DNA of 5,414 bases, taken from positions 1 to 5,414 of the forward strand of contig NZ_JASODI010000035.1 in assembly GCF_030211955.1 (NCBI RefSeq), given 5' to 3'. The stretch comes from Corynebacterium frankenforstense (GTDB lineage: Bacteria; Actinomycetota; Actinomycetes; Mycobacteriales; Mycobacteriaceae). Below, one piece after another: positions 1-5,414 of the stretch (its first letter is position 1; the number at the start of each line of letters is the position of its first letter). A model generated the notes under the pieces. That model saw only the letters and a program-made list of their open reading frames with translations. It was not told where the DNA came from and did not search any database. The position numbers and the translations under genes are program-made.

Positions 1-115
1 CTCCGTGACACACGGAGACCGGGGCCCGGTTCTTTGTGTTTGCCGACGCCCCGTCGGCCTCCGTCGCCGGTACCGTACCGTTGTGTGGTTGGCCGACGCG
101 GCATGCGCCATGCCG
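1..115. repeat. Cluster of short perfect inverted repeats
   Basis: Three perfect 17-nt hairpins share one geometry, a 7-bp stem with a 3-nt loop: 1-17 (CTCCGTG/CACGGAG), 42-58 (GCCGACG/CGTCGGC) and 99-115 (CGGCATG/CATGCCG). Between them lie two 13-nt odd palindromes with 6-nt arms around one central base: 18-30 (ACCGGG/CCCGGT) and 68-80 (CGGTAC/GTACCG). An 8-nt palindrome, GGCCGGCC, follows at 117-124. The arms differ in sequence while the geometry repeats. No protein-coding pattern is evident. It may be the structured 3' end of an upstream transcript or an unrecognised structured RNA. High GC content makes short palindromes easier to find, so the function is open. Confidence 0.5.
18..41 (+). 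terminator. Possible intrinsic terminator of an upstream gene
   Basis: ACCGG/CCGGT can fold as a 5-bp stem with a GGC loop and is followed directly by a T-rich tail (TTCTTTGTGTTT, 30-41), in an otherwise very GC-rich stretch. The perfect hairpin at 1-17 lies immediately upstream and may stack on it. This suits the end of a + strand gene lying left of the window. The stem is short and the T tract is interrupted, so the call is tentative. Confidence 0.35.
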
Positions 116-561
116 GGGCCGGCCACGAGGCCGTAAAGGCTCGGGCATTGTCGGCACAGGGAAGCGGTGCCGGGGCGCGGCGCAGGGGAGTGGCGCAGCA
201 CGTGCCGTGCCCGGCGCAACGCCCGGAAGGGACGCGCCGGCGGTGATGGGAGCGCGGCGTCGGTAATCGGGGGAGCGGGCGGCGAGGGGGAAGATGTGCG
301 CCCGGGGTGCTGCGCGCGCGGCGTCGGCAATCGAAGCGGTGGGGGAAGACAGAGGGCTGATCTCACGCCCACACGTGCATCCGCGGTGGTGGATCCGGGG
401 ACGGCGGGGCTCCTCGCGAAAGAGAGACGGCCCGGTCAGGGGTCGAAAAGGGGCTCGGGCGGAAAGGTTGAGACACGGGGTTGGGCACGTGCTCGTCTGA
501 AAGAATGATAAGCGGGGGTTAGCCGAAAGTAGGAGAACGGCGAACCAGTTCCCGAAAAAAC
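116..561. other. Non-coding stretch, GC- and purine-rich, no gene recognised
   Basis: Open frames here start at GTG or TTG codons and translate to low-complexity Gly/Arg/Ala-rich peptides that use codons such as GGG, AGA and AGG. This is unlike the C/G-ending codons of the operon genes, so I regard them as chance. Local structure includes GCACG-TGC-CGTGC (198-210) and a possible 8-bp RNA stem with one G-U pair between 167-174 and 211-218. From about 490 onward the base composition becomes less GC-rich, as expected when approaching a promoter region. A weak -10-like TGATAA lies at 506-511, without a convincing -35 at normal spacing. No tRNA or rRNA is seen. Confidence 0.6.
252..333 (+). repeat. 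Imperfect direct repeat, 18 nt, period 64
   Basis: GCGCGGCGTCGGTAATCG at 252-269 recurs at 316-333 with one change (T to C at the 13th base). Both copies are followed shortly by GGGGGAAGA (286-294 and 341-349), so the duplicated unit is longer than 18 nt, with a 9-nt length difference between copies. This looks like an old tandem duplication within the intergenic DNA. No function is assigned. Confidence 0.5.
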
Positions 562-577
562 TATGAGGTATGTCACC
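562..577 (+). promoter_or_regulatory. GlxR/CRP-family operator-like site
   Basis: TATGAGGTATGTCACC matches the corynebacterial GlxR consensus TGTGA-NNTANN-TCACA at 10 of 12 specified positions, including the central TA and the 6-nt spacing between half-sites. The mismatches are G to A at the second base and A to C at the last. GlxR is the cAMP-binding CRP-family global regulator of corynebacteria, and its targets include respiratory-chain genes. The centre lies about 240-280 nt upstream of the ctaE start, so direct activation implies a long 5' leader. I could not identify a convincing -10/-35 pair downstream. The match is read directly from the sequence; assignment to GlxR is inference. Confidence 0.55.
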
Positions 578-694
578 CCGTAAACGCTTGCAATTCGGTG
601 GGAAACCTGGCGCCCGAAAAGTCCGAAATGGTTTCAGGGGAAGAATCTCTCGGTGAGGTCCGGATTGTTTGTTCATGACCAGCGTCGATGAGTG

Positions 695-721
695 GTCGGA
701 CGCGAGGGCGAAGAAGTTCCC
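695..721 (-). promoter_or_regulatory. Candidate antisense ECF-sigma promoter (GGGAAC-N17-CGAC)
   Basis: Read on the minus strand, GGGAAC (721 to 716) is followed after 17 nt by CGAC (698 to 695). This is the usual -35/-10 layout of group-4 (ECF) sigma factors, whose -35 element typically contains GGAAC. Transcription would begin near 688 and run leftward, away from ctaE and through the operon's own upstream region. I recall that in C. glutamicum a sigma-C consensus promoter on the antisense strand upstream of the cytochrome bc1 operon lowers operon expression. The position and orientation here fit that case. Assignment to SigC is inference, and short two-box motifs also occur by chance. Confidence 0.5.
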
Positions 722-846
722 GTGAGTTCCGACGAAATTTCTGCGGGCGCACATCGCCTCTCAACCTGAATAGGCCCTGTGACAGAGGTTCGGGGAGCGG
801 GGGATACGACGTGACTGCCCCTTGGATTCCAGCCATACTTGAGGGC

Positions 847-1461
847 GTGACGAGCGCAATTTCTAACCCAGGTGCGACGGAACGCGAGCGCGTGCCGGCG
901 CTGAATCGACCGAACATGGTCAGTGTCGGCACCATCGTGTTCCTTTCGCAGGAACTGATGTTCTTTGCCGGACTGTTCGCGATGTACTTCACCGCGCGTG
1001 CCAACGGCCAATCGGGTGACTGGGAGCAGCAGACCAGCCATCTGACCGTGTGGTACGCGGCGATCATCACGATCATCCTGGTCTCCTCCTCGGTGACCTC
1101 GCAGTTCGGCGTCTTCGCCGCGGAAAGGGGTGACGTTTACGGACTGCGGCGCTGGTACACCGTGACGATCCTCCTCGGCGTGATCTTCCTCTGCATGCAG
1201 GGCTACGAGTACGCCGAGCTGATCATGGAGGGCGTGACGATCCCGAGCAGCGTGTTCGCCTCGGTCTTCTTCATCACGACCGGCTTCCACGCCGCCCACG
1301 TGCTGGCCGGCGTCGTCGCCTTCGTGGTCGTGCTGCTGCGCGTCGCGAAGTCGAAGTTCACGCCGGCGCAGGCGACCGCCGCCATGGTGGTCTCCTACTA
1401 CTGGCACTTCGTCGACGTCATCTGGATCGGCCTGTTCATCATCGTCTACCTGATCCAGTAG
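847..1461 (+). CDS. ctaE: Cytochrome c oxidase (aa3) subunit III
   Basis: CtaE is a core membrane subunit of the aa3-type cytochrome c oxidase. It binds no redox metal but stabilises the catalytic subunit I in the bcc-aa3 supercomplex. The 204-residue product has five predicted membrane helices (about 24-49, 66-92, 101-125, 134-165 and 181-203). Family signatures are present: SQELMFF near residue 34 with a buried Glu at 36, TGFHAAHV at 145-152 and SYYWHFVDVIW at 183-193. I chose the GTG at 847 because the protein then begins MTSAI..., as in C. glutamicum CtaE, and has the usual actinobacterial length of about 205 residues. A rival in-frame GTG at 811 has a better-spaced purine box (GGGGGA, 799-804) and would add 12 residues, whereas the purines before 847 (GAGGG, 841-845) lie very close to the start. 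It is first in the operon; subunits I and II are not in the window. Confidence 0.96.
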   Translation: MTSAISNPGATERERVPALNRPNMVSVGTIVFLSQELMFFAGLFAMYFTARANGQSGDWEQQTSHLTVWYAAIITIILVSSSVTSQFGVFAAERGDVYGLRRWYTVTILLGVIFLCMQGYEYAELIMEGVTIPSSVFASVFFITTGFHAAHVLAGVVAFVVVLLRVAKSKFTPAQATAAMVVSYYWHFVDVIWIGLFIIVYLIQ

Positions 1462-1463
1462 AC

Positions 1464-1505
1464 GGGGCCGCCCCCGGGCGCAGTCACTGCGGCGCCCGCG
1501 GCCCC
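1464..1505 (+). promoter_or_regulatory. Strong stem-loop in the ctaE-qcrC gap
   Basis: Starting two bases after the ctaE stop codon, GGGGCCGC (1464-1471) pairs perfectly with GCGGCCCC (1498-1505). Inside it, GGGCGC (1476-1481) pairs with GCGCCC (1492-1497), leaving a four-C bulge on the left side and a 10-nt loop. GCAG/CTGC (1480-1483/1487-1490) offers an alternative inner stem. No T tract follows, so it does not look like a full terminator. It could act as a partial terminator, an RNase processing or stabilising element, or a block to 3' decay that sets qcrCAB levels apart from ctaE. The fold is seen in the sequence; the role is inference. Confidence 0.6.
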
Positions 1506-1537
1506 CGCCGAAATCAGCGACCAAAACTCTGAAAGCT

Positions 1538-1544
1538 AAAGGGA
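1538..1544 (+). promoter_or_regulatory. Ribosome binding site of qcrC
   Basis: AAAGGGA lies four bases upstream of the qcrC ATG in an A-rich, unstructured stretch just after the intergenic stem-loop. It fixes the start at 1549 and gives qcrC its own translation initiation. qcrA and qcrB instead rely on overlap with the preceding gene. Confidence 0.6.
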
Positions 1545-1548
1545 AACG

Positions 1549-2436
1549 ATGGATACCACTCCCAAGAACCCCGCGCGGGCCGCGGAAGCGCCCGCGCCGG
1601 CGAAGAAGACGCGCTCGCGTCGTCGCGCGCGGCGGGCCGTCGGCGGTGCCCTCGCGCTCACCATCGGCCTGACCGGCGCCGGCGTCCTCGCCAGCGCCCT
1701 TACTCCGGACGCACAGCAGGCCACCGCCCAGCAGGATGATCAGGCGATCATCCAGGAGGGCAAGGACATCTACGACGTCGCGTGCATCACCTGCCACGGC
1801 GCTAACCTTCAGGGTGTGCCGGACCGCGGCCCGTCCCTCATCGGCGTCGGCGCCGGTGCGACCTACTTCCAGGTCCACTCCGGCCGCATGCCGATGATGT
1901 CGAACGACGCCCAGGCCGAGCGCAAGACCCCGCGCTACACCGAGGACCAGGCCCTGGCCATGGCCGCCTACGTCGCGGCCAACGGCGGCGGCCCCGAGCT
2001 CGTCTACAACGAGGACGGCTCGATCGCCATGGAGGAGCTCCGCGGCGCGAACTACGACGGGCAGATCCAGCCCGAGGACGTGGCCCGCGGCTCCGAGCTC
2101 TTCCGCCTGAACTGCGCCTCCTGCCACAACTTCACCGGCCGTGGCGGCGCGCTCTCCTCCGGTAAGTACGCCCCCGAGCTCGACCCGGCCAACGAGCAGG
2201 AGATCTACCAGGCCATGCTGACCGGCCCGCAGAACATGCCGAAGTTCTCGGACCGCCAGCTGTCCGCCGACGAGAAGAAGGACATTATCGCCTTCATTAA
2301 GTCGGCCAAGGAGACCCCGAACCCGGGCGGCTGGTCGCTGGGCGGCCTCGGCCCGGTCTCTGAGGGCTTCTTCATGTGGTTCGTGGGCCTGATGGTCCTC
2401 ATCTCCGCTGCTATCTGGATTGGAACGCGCTCATGA
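1549..2436 (+). CDS. qcrC: Diheme cytochrome c1 subunit of menaquinol-cytochrome c reductase
   Basis: QcrC accepts electrons from the Rieske cluster and passes them to the CuA site of the aa3 oxidase within the supercomplex. The 295-residue protein has a basic N-terminus ([11 protein letters not shown], 19-29), a signal-anchor helix at about 31-51, two cytochrome c domains and a C-terminal membrane helix at about 272-292. Two heme c attachment motifs are present, CITCH (79-83) and CASCH (189-193). Probable axial methionines lie in the MPMM stretch (114-117) and in QNMPKF (Met230). Two hemes in one c1 subunit are typical of actinobacteria that lack a separate soluble cytochrome c; the second heme is thought to do that carrier's job. 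The gene follows ctaE after an 87-nt gap, and its stop codon overlaps the qcrA start (ATGA, 2433-2436). The start is supported by AAAGGGA just upstream. No anomalies are seen. Confidence 0.97.
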   Translation: MDTTPKNPARAAEAPAPAKKTRSRRRARRAVGGALALTIGLTGAGVLASALTPDAQQATAQQDDQAIIQEGKDIYDVACITCHGANLQGVPDRGPSLIGVGAGATYFQVHSGRMPMMSNDAQAERKTPRYTEDQALAMAAYVAANGGGPELVYNEDGSIAMEELRGANYDGQIQPEDVARGSELFRLNCASCHNFTGRGGALSSGKYAPELDPANEQEIYQAMLTGPQNMPKFSDRQLSADEKKDIIAFIKSAKETPNPGGWSLGGLGPVSEGFFMWFVGLMVLISAAIWIGTRS

Positions 2437-3650
2437 GCGACAAGAACAACACCTACACGGAGCGCGAACTCGGGGCGATGAGCAACGACGAGCTCGCCCG
2501 GCTGGGCACCGAGCTCGACGACGTGACCGTCGCCTACCGCAAGGAGCGCTTCCCGGTCGCCAACGACCCCGCCGAGAAGCGGGCCGCGACCCTGCTGAAC
2601 GTCTGGCTGACGATAGCCATCGTCTCCGGCCTGGCCTTCCTGGCCGTCTACCTCTTCTGGCCCTGGCACTACAAGGGCCACGGCGACGAGGGCCTGTGGA
2701 TGTACACCTTCTACACGCCGCTGCTCGGCCTGACCGCCGGTCTGTGCATCGTGTCGCTGGGCATCTACCTGGTCCAGTTCCAGAAGAAGTTCATCCCCGA
2801 GGAGATCTCGGTGCAGCGCCGTCACGACGGCCCCTCCGACGAGGTGGACCGCCGCACGATCACCGCGCTGCTGAACGACTCCTGGCAGACCTCCACCCTG
2901 GGCCGCCGCAAGGCGATGCAGGGCCTGCTCGGCGTCGGCGCCGTGGCAGCCGGCCTGGTGATCATCGCCCCGCTGGGCGGCATGATCAAGAACCCGTGGA
3001 AGCGCCGCGAGATGGACTACCACGGCGACGGGACGCTGTGGACCTCCGGCTGGACGCTGCACGAGAAGGGCGTCAAGCTATACCTCGGCCGCGACACGGG
3101 CGCGGCCGCCGAGGAGCACACCTCGGACACCGGCACGCACATGACCACCCAGGGCATCTCCCGTCTGGTCCGCGTCCGCCCCGAGGACCTCGCCGCCGGC
3201 GGCATGGAGACCGTCTTCCCCCTCGCGGAGGAGGACGTCAACGACGGTGACAAGTACGACAAGCAGCGCGACGTCTACGAGCACCACATGCACTCGATCC
3301 ACGGCCCGCGCAACGCGGTTATGCTGATCCGCCTGCGTTCCCAGGACGCCGCCCGGGTCATCGAGCGCGAGGGTCAGGAAGACTTCCACTACGGCGACTA
3401 CTACGCCTACTCGAAGATCTGCACCCACATCGGCTGCCCGACCTCGCTGTACGAGGCGCAGACCAACCGCATTCTCTGCCCGTGCCACCAGTCGCAGTTC
3501 GACGCGCTGCACTACGGCAAGCCGGTCTTCGGTCCGGCCGCCCGTGCGCTGCCGCAGCTGCCGATCACCGTGGACGAGGAAGGCTACCTCGTCGCGGAAG
3601 ACAACTTCGCCGAACCTGTCGGCCCGGCCTTCTGGGAGCGTGAGTCCTAA
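2433..3650 (+). CDS. qcrA: Rieske iron-sulfur subunit of menaquinol-cytochrome c reductase
   Basis: QcrA takes one electron from menaquinol at the Qo site of QcrB and delivers it to QcrC through a 2Fe-2S cluster outside the membrane. The 405-residue product is far longer than the roughly 200-residue mitochondrial Rieske protein because it has an actinobacterial N-terminal domain with three membrane helices (about 53-76, 89-114 and 162-181) rather than one. Twin arginines at 158-159 ([12 protein letters not shown]) directly precede helix 3. This matches the known arrangement in which Sec inserts the first helices and Tat translocates the cofactor domain. Cluster ligands are C330 and H332 (CTHIGC) and C349 and H352 (CPCHQS), with C335 and C351 expected to form the disulfide. 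The start at 2433 overlaps the qcrC stop by 4 nt, implying translational coupling, and gives about the C. glutamicum length. An in-frame GTG at 2376 would lie inside qcrC and was not chosen. Confidence 0.97.
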   Translation: MSDKNNTYTERELGAMSNDELARLGTELDDVTVAYRKERFPVANDPAEKRAATLLNVWLTIAIVSGLAFLAVYLFWPWHYKGHGDEGLWMYTFYTPLLGLTAGLCIVSLGIYLVQFQKKFIPEEISVQRRHDGPSDEVDRRTITALLNDSWQTSTLGRRKAMQGLLGVGAVAAGLVIIAPLGGMIKNPWKRREMDYHGDGTLWTSGWTLHEKGVKLYLGRDTGAAAEEHTSDTGTHMTTQGISRLVRVRPEDLAAGGMETVFPLAEEDVNDGDKYDKQRDVYEHHMHSIHGPRNAVMLIRLRSQDAARVIEREGQEDFHYGDYYAYSKICTHIGCPTSLYEAQTNRILCPCHQSQFDALHYGKPVFGPAARALPQLPITVDEEGYLVAEDNFAEPVGPAFWERES

Positions 3651-5281
3651 TGAGCAACAAGCTCGCCGAAATCGGCAACAACATCGACTCGCGGTACACA
3701 GCCGCGGCCGGCATGCGCCGGCAGATCAACAAGGTCTTCCCGACGCACTGGTCCTTCCTGCTCGGTGAGATCGCCCTCTACAGCTTCATCGTCCTGCTGC
3801 TGACGGGTGTCTACCTGACGCTCTTCTTCGACCCGTCGATCACCAAGGTGATCTACGACGGCGCGTACCTGCCGCTCAACGGCGTCGAGATGTCGCGCGC
3901 CTACGAGACCGCCCTGAACATCTCCTTCGAGGTGCGCGGTGGCCTCTTCATCCGGCAGATGCACCACTGGGCGGCCCTGCTGTTCATGTTCTCGATGGTC
4001 GCGCACATGCTGCGCATCTTCTTCACCGGTGCGTTCCGCCGCCCGCGTGAGGCCAACTGGATCATCGGCTGCACCCTGCTGATCCTCGGCATGGCCGAGG
4101 GATTCATGGGCTACTCCCTGCCGGACGACCTGCTCTCCGGCGTCGGCCTGCGCATCATGTCCGCCATCGTCGTCGGCCTGCCGATCATCGGCACCTGGCT
4201 GCACTGGCTGATCTTCGGCGGGGACTTCCCCTCCGAGCTGATGCTGGACCGCTTCTACATCGCCCACGTCCTGCTGATCCCGGCCATCTTGCTCGGCCTC
4301 ATCGCCGCGCACCTGGCCCTGGTCTGGTACCAGAAGCACACCCAGTTCCCGGGCGCCGGCCGCACCGAGAACAACGTCGTCGGCATCCGCATCATGCCGG
4401 TCTTCGCCGTCAAGTCCGTCGGCTTCGGCCTGCTGACCTTGGGCGCCCTGGCCCTGATGGCCGGCCTGACGACCATCAACGCGATCTGGAACCTGGGGCC
4501 CTACAACCCCTCGCAGGTCTCCGCCGGTTCGCAGCCTGACATCTACATGCTGTGGACGGACGGCGCAGCCCGTGTCATGCCGGCCTGGGAGCTCTACCTC
4601 TTCGGCTACACCATCCCCGGCGTGTTCTGGGTGGCGCTGCTCGCCGGCGCCATGGTCGTCCTGCTGATCGCCTACCCGTTCATCGAGAAGAAGACCACGG
4701 GCGACGACGCGCACCACAACCTGCTGCAGCGTCCGCGTGACGTCCCGGTCCGCTCGGGTCTGGGCGCCATGGCCCTGACCTTCTTCATCCTCCTGACTCT
4801 CTCGGGCGGCAACGACCTGATCGCGTTCCACTTCCAGATCTCGCTGAACGCGATGACCTGGTTCGGCCGCATCGGGCTGCTGGTCCTGCCCCCGATCGCC
4901 TACTTCGTCACCTACCGGATCTGCATCGGCCTGCAGCGCTCCGACCGCGAGGTCCTGGAGCACGGCATCGAGACCGGCACGATCCTGCAGATGCCGAACG
5001 GTGCGTTCATCGAGGTCCACCAGCCGCTGGGCCCCGTCGACGAGAACGGGCACCCGGTCCCGCTGCCGTACGCCGGCGCCAAGGTGCCGAAGCAGCTCAA
5101 CCGCCTCGGCTTCGCCGACAGCGAGACGAGCGGCATCTTCTCCGCGGACCCGGAGGACATCCAGCGCCGCAAGCGCGAGATCCGCAAGGAGAACGAGCGC
5201 GAGGAGCACAATATGCTCGAGCGCCTCAATGAGGCCAACCGTGAGGCCGACCGGTCCCGCGGAGAGGACGTCGACCACTAA
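3650..5281 (+). CDS. qcrB: Cytochrome b subunit of menaquinol-cytochrome c reductase
   Basis: QcrB is the membrane core that oxidises menaquinol at the Qo site and carries the b hemes and the Qi site. The 543-residue protein has eight predicted helices (about 38-60, 104-126, 136-156, 201-227, 254-281, 318-345, 367-388 and 403-428). Heme b ligands by alignment are H105/H119 (14 apart) and H206/H221 (15 apart). The 15-residue spacing in helix D is the cytochrome b6-like pattern rather than the mitochondrial one. GYSLPDD (154-160) and PDIY (296-299, in the place of the mitochondrial PEWY motif) mark the Qo region. After helix H comes a hydrophilic tail of about 115 residues (429-543), typical of actinobacteria, which ends in a charged stretch (about 501-537) likely to be helical. 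The ATG overlaps the qcrA stop by one base (TAATG), with GGGAG upstream. This protein is the target class of Q203-type inhibitors in mycobacteria. Confidence 0.97.
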   Translation: MSNKLAEIGNNIDSRYTAAAGMRRQINKVFPTHWSFLLGEIALYSFIVLLLTGVYLTLFFDPSITKVIYDGAYLPLNGVEMSRAYETALNISFEVRGGLFIRQMHHWAALLFMFSMVAHMLRIFFTGAFRRPREANWIIGCTLLILGMAEGFMGYSLPDDLLSGVGLRIMSAIVVGLPIIGTWLHWLIFGGDFPSELMLDRFYIAHVLLIPAILLGLIAAHLALVWYQKHTQFPGAGRTENNVVGIRIMPVFAVKSVGFGLLTLGALALMAGLTTINAIWNLGPYNPSQVSAGSQPDIYMLWTDGAARVMPAWELYLFGYTIPGVFWVALLAGAMVVLLIAYPFIEKKTTGDDAHHNLLQRPRDVPVRSGLGAMALTFFILLTLSGGNDLIAFHFQISLNAMTWFGRIGLLVLPPIAYFVTYRICIGLQRSDREVLEHGIETGTILQMPNGAFIEVHQPLGPVDENGHPVPLPYAGAKVPKQLNRLGFADSETSGIFSADPEDIQRRKREIRKENEREEHNMLERLNEANREADRSRGEDVDH

Positions 5282-5301
5282 GCGTCGAGCGCCCGTCACC
5301 G

Positions 5302-5339
5302 ACCCCGTCACCCGCCTTCCCGGCGGGGGACGGGGTTTT
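5302..5339 (+). terminator. Intrinsic terminator of the ctaE-qcrCAB operon
   Basis: A 15-bp stem pairs 5302-5316 with 5322-5336, broken by one A-G mismatch and closed by a 5-nt loop (TTCCC). It is followed by TTTT (5336-5339). It begins 20 nt after the qcrB stop codon and matches the classical Rho-independent form, so the operon very probably ends here. Confidence 0.9.
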
Positions 5340-5414
5340 CTCGTGTGTGGGGGAGGGGGCGCGGAACGGGTCGTCGATCCTGACGGGGGCGGGGGCCTCG
5401 TGTGTGGGGGAGGG
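5340..5414 (+). repeat. Exact 18-nt G-rich direct repeat downstream of the operon
   Basis: CTCGTGTGTGGGGGAGGG occurs at 5340-5357 and again at 5397-5414, an exact repeat with a 57-nt period. The second copy ends at the window edge, so more copies or a longer repeat unit may follow. The DNA between the copies is GC-rich (GGGGGC tracts) and holds no gene. No function is assigned. Confidence 0.7.

Noticed and set aside
34..508. Overlapping + strand open frames in the upstream region
   Set aside because: They start at TTG or GTG, lack ribosome binding sites, use codons unlike the operon genes, and give Gly/Arg/Ala low-complexity peptides.
548..553. Second GTTCCC (GGGAAC on the minus strand) as another ECF -35 box
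   Set aside because: At 16-17 nt downstream on the minus strand the sequence reads TACT/ACTT rather than a CGAC- or CGTC-like -10.
588..616. TTGCAA at 588-593 as a -35 box for a housekeeping promoter
   Set aside because: The expected -10 position 17 nt downstream reads CGCCCG, which cannot serve. AAGAAT at 641-646 is -10-like but has no partner -35, so no sense promoter was annotated.
778..793. TGTGA at 778-782 as another GlxR site
   Set aside because: Only one half-site is present; the partner half reads TTCGG instead of TCACA and the central TA is missing.
688..846. N-terminal extension of the ctaE frame back to the ATG at 688
   Set aside because: The frame is open, but the added residues are Arg/Ser/Gly-rich and absent from known CtaE proteins. 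The stretch also overlaps the predicted antisense promoter and has no ribosome binding site at 688.
673..2127. Long minus-strand open frame of 484 codons
   Set aside because: It is antisense to ctaE and qcrC, whose heme motifs and helices are unmistakable. Its product is Gly/Val/Asp/Arg-rich low complexity, as expected from the mirror of GC-rich coding DNA.
3483..3494. CPCHQS instead of CPCHGS in the Rieske second box as a possible defect
   Set aside because: As far as I recall, Gln at this place is normal in actinobacterial QcrA proteins, and the ligands C349 and H352 and the following Ser are intact.
3647..5311. Minus-strand open frame of 554 codons covering qcrB
   Set aside because: It mirrors qcrB exactly, and its product is dominated by Asp, Gln, Val and Arg with no recognisable domain. 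It is a codon-bias shadow.

Overview
The window carries one four-gene respiratory operon on the + strand, ctaE-qcrC-qcrA-qcrB, with about 0.8 kb of apparently non-coding DNA in front of it and a clear intrinsic terminator behind it. The gene order, the diheme cytochrome c1 (QcrC) with a C-terminal membrane anchor, the three-helix Rieske protein and the long hydrophilic tail of cytochrome b mark it as actinobacterial. The close resemblance of the protein N-termini and motifs to what I remember of Corynebacterium glutamicum (QcrA especially) points to a high-GC Corynebacterium. The species cannot be told from this window.

Layout: 1-115 is a dense cluster of short perfect inverted repeats, probably the 3' end and terminator region of an upstream transcription unit that lies outside the window. 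Positions 116-500 are GC- and purine-rich, with an imperfect 18-nt direct repeat and no convincing gene. From about 490 to 810 the DNA becomes less GC-rich and looks regulatory. It contains a good match to the GlxR (cAMP-responsive CRP-family) operator at 562-577. On the opposite strand it has a two-box ECF-sigma-type promoter, GGGAAC-N17-CGAC, at 721-695. ctaE (847-1461) is followed by an 87-nt gap holding a strong two-part stem-loop (1464-1505). qcrC (1549-2436), qcrA (2433-3650) and qcrB (3650-5281) are coupled by 4-nt and 1-nt stop/start overlaps. A 15-bp hairpin with a T tract (5302-5339) ends the operon. Beyond it an exact 18-nt G-rich direct repeat (period 57) runs to the window edge.

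How the genes work together: QcrA, QcrB and QcrC form the menaquinol:cytochrome c reductase. CtaE is subunit III of the aa3 oxidase, whose other subunits are encoded elsewhere. In corynebacteria these form one bcc-aa3 supercomplex. The second heme of QcrC replaces a mobile cytochrome c and passes electrons directly to the oxidase, which explains why an oxidase subunit is co-transcribed with the bc1 genes.

The proteins themselves are orthodox: all heme and Fe-S ligands are present, and there is no frameshift or truncation. The parts most worth a second look are non-coding: the predicted antisense promoter facing away from the operon, the GlxR-like site, the ctaE-qcrC stem-loop and the hairpin cluster at the left edge.
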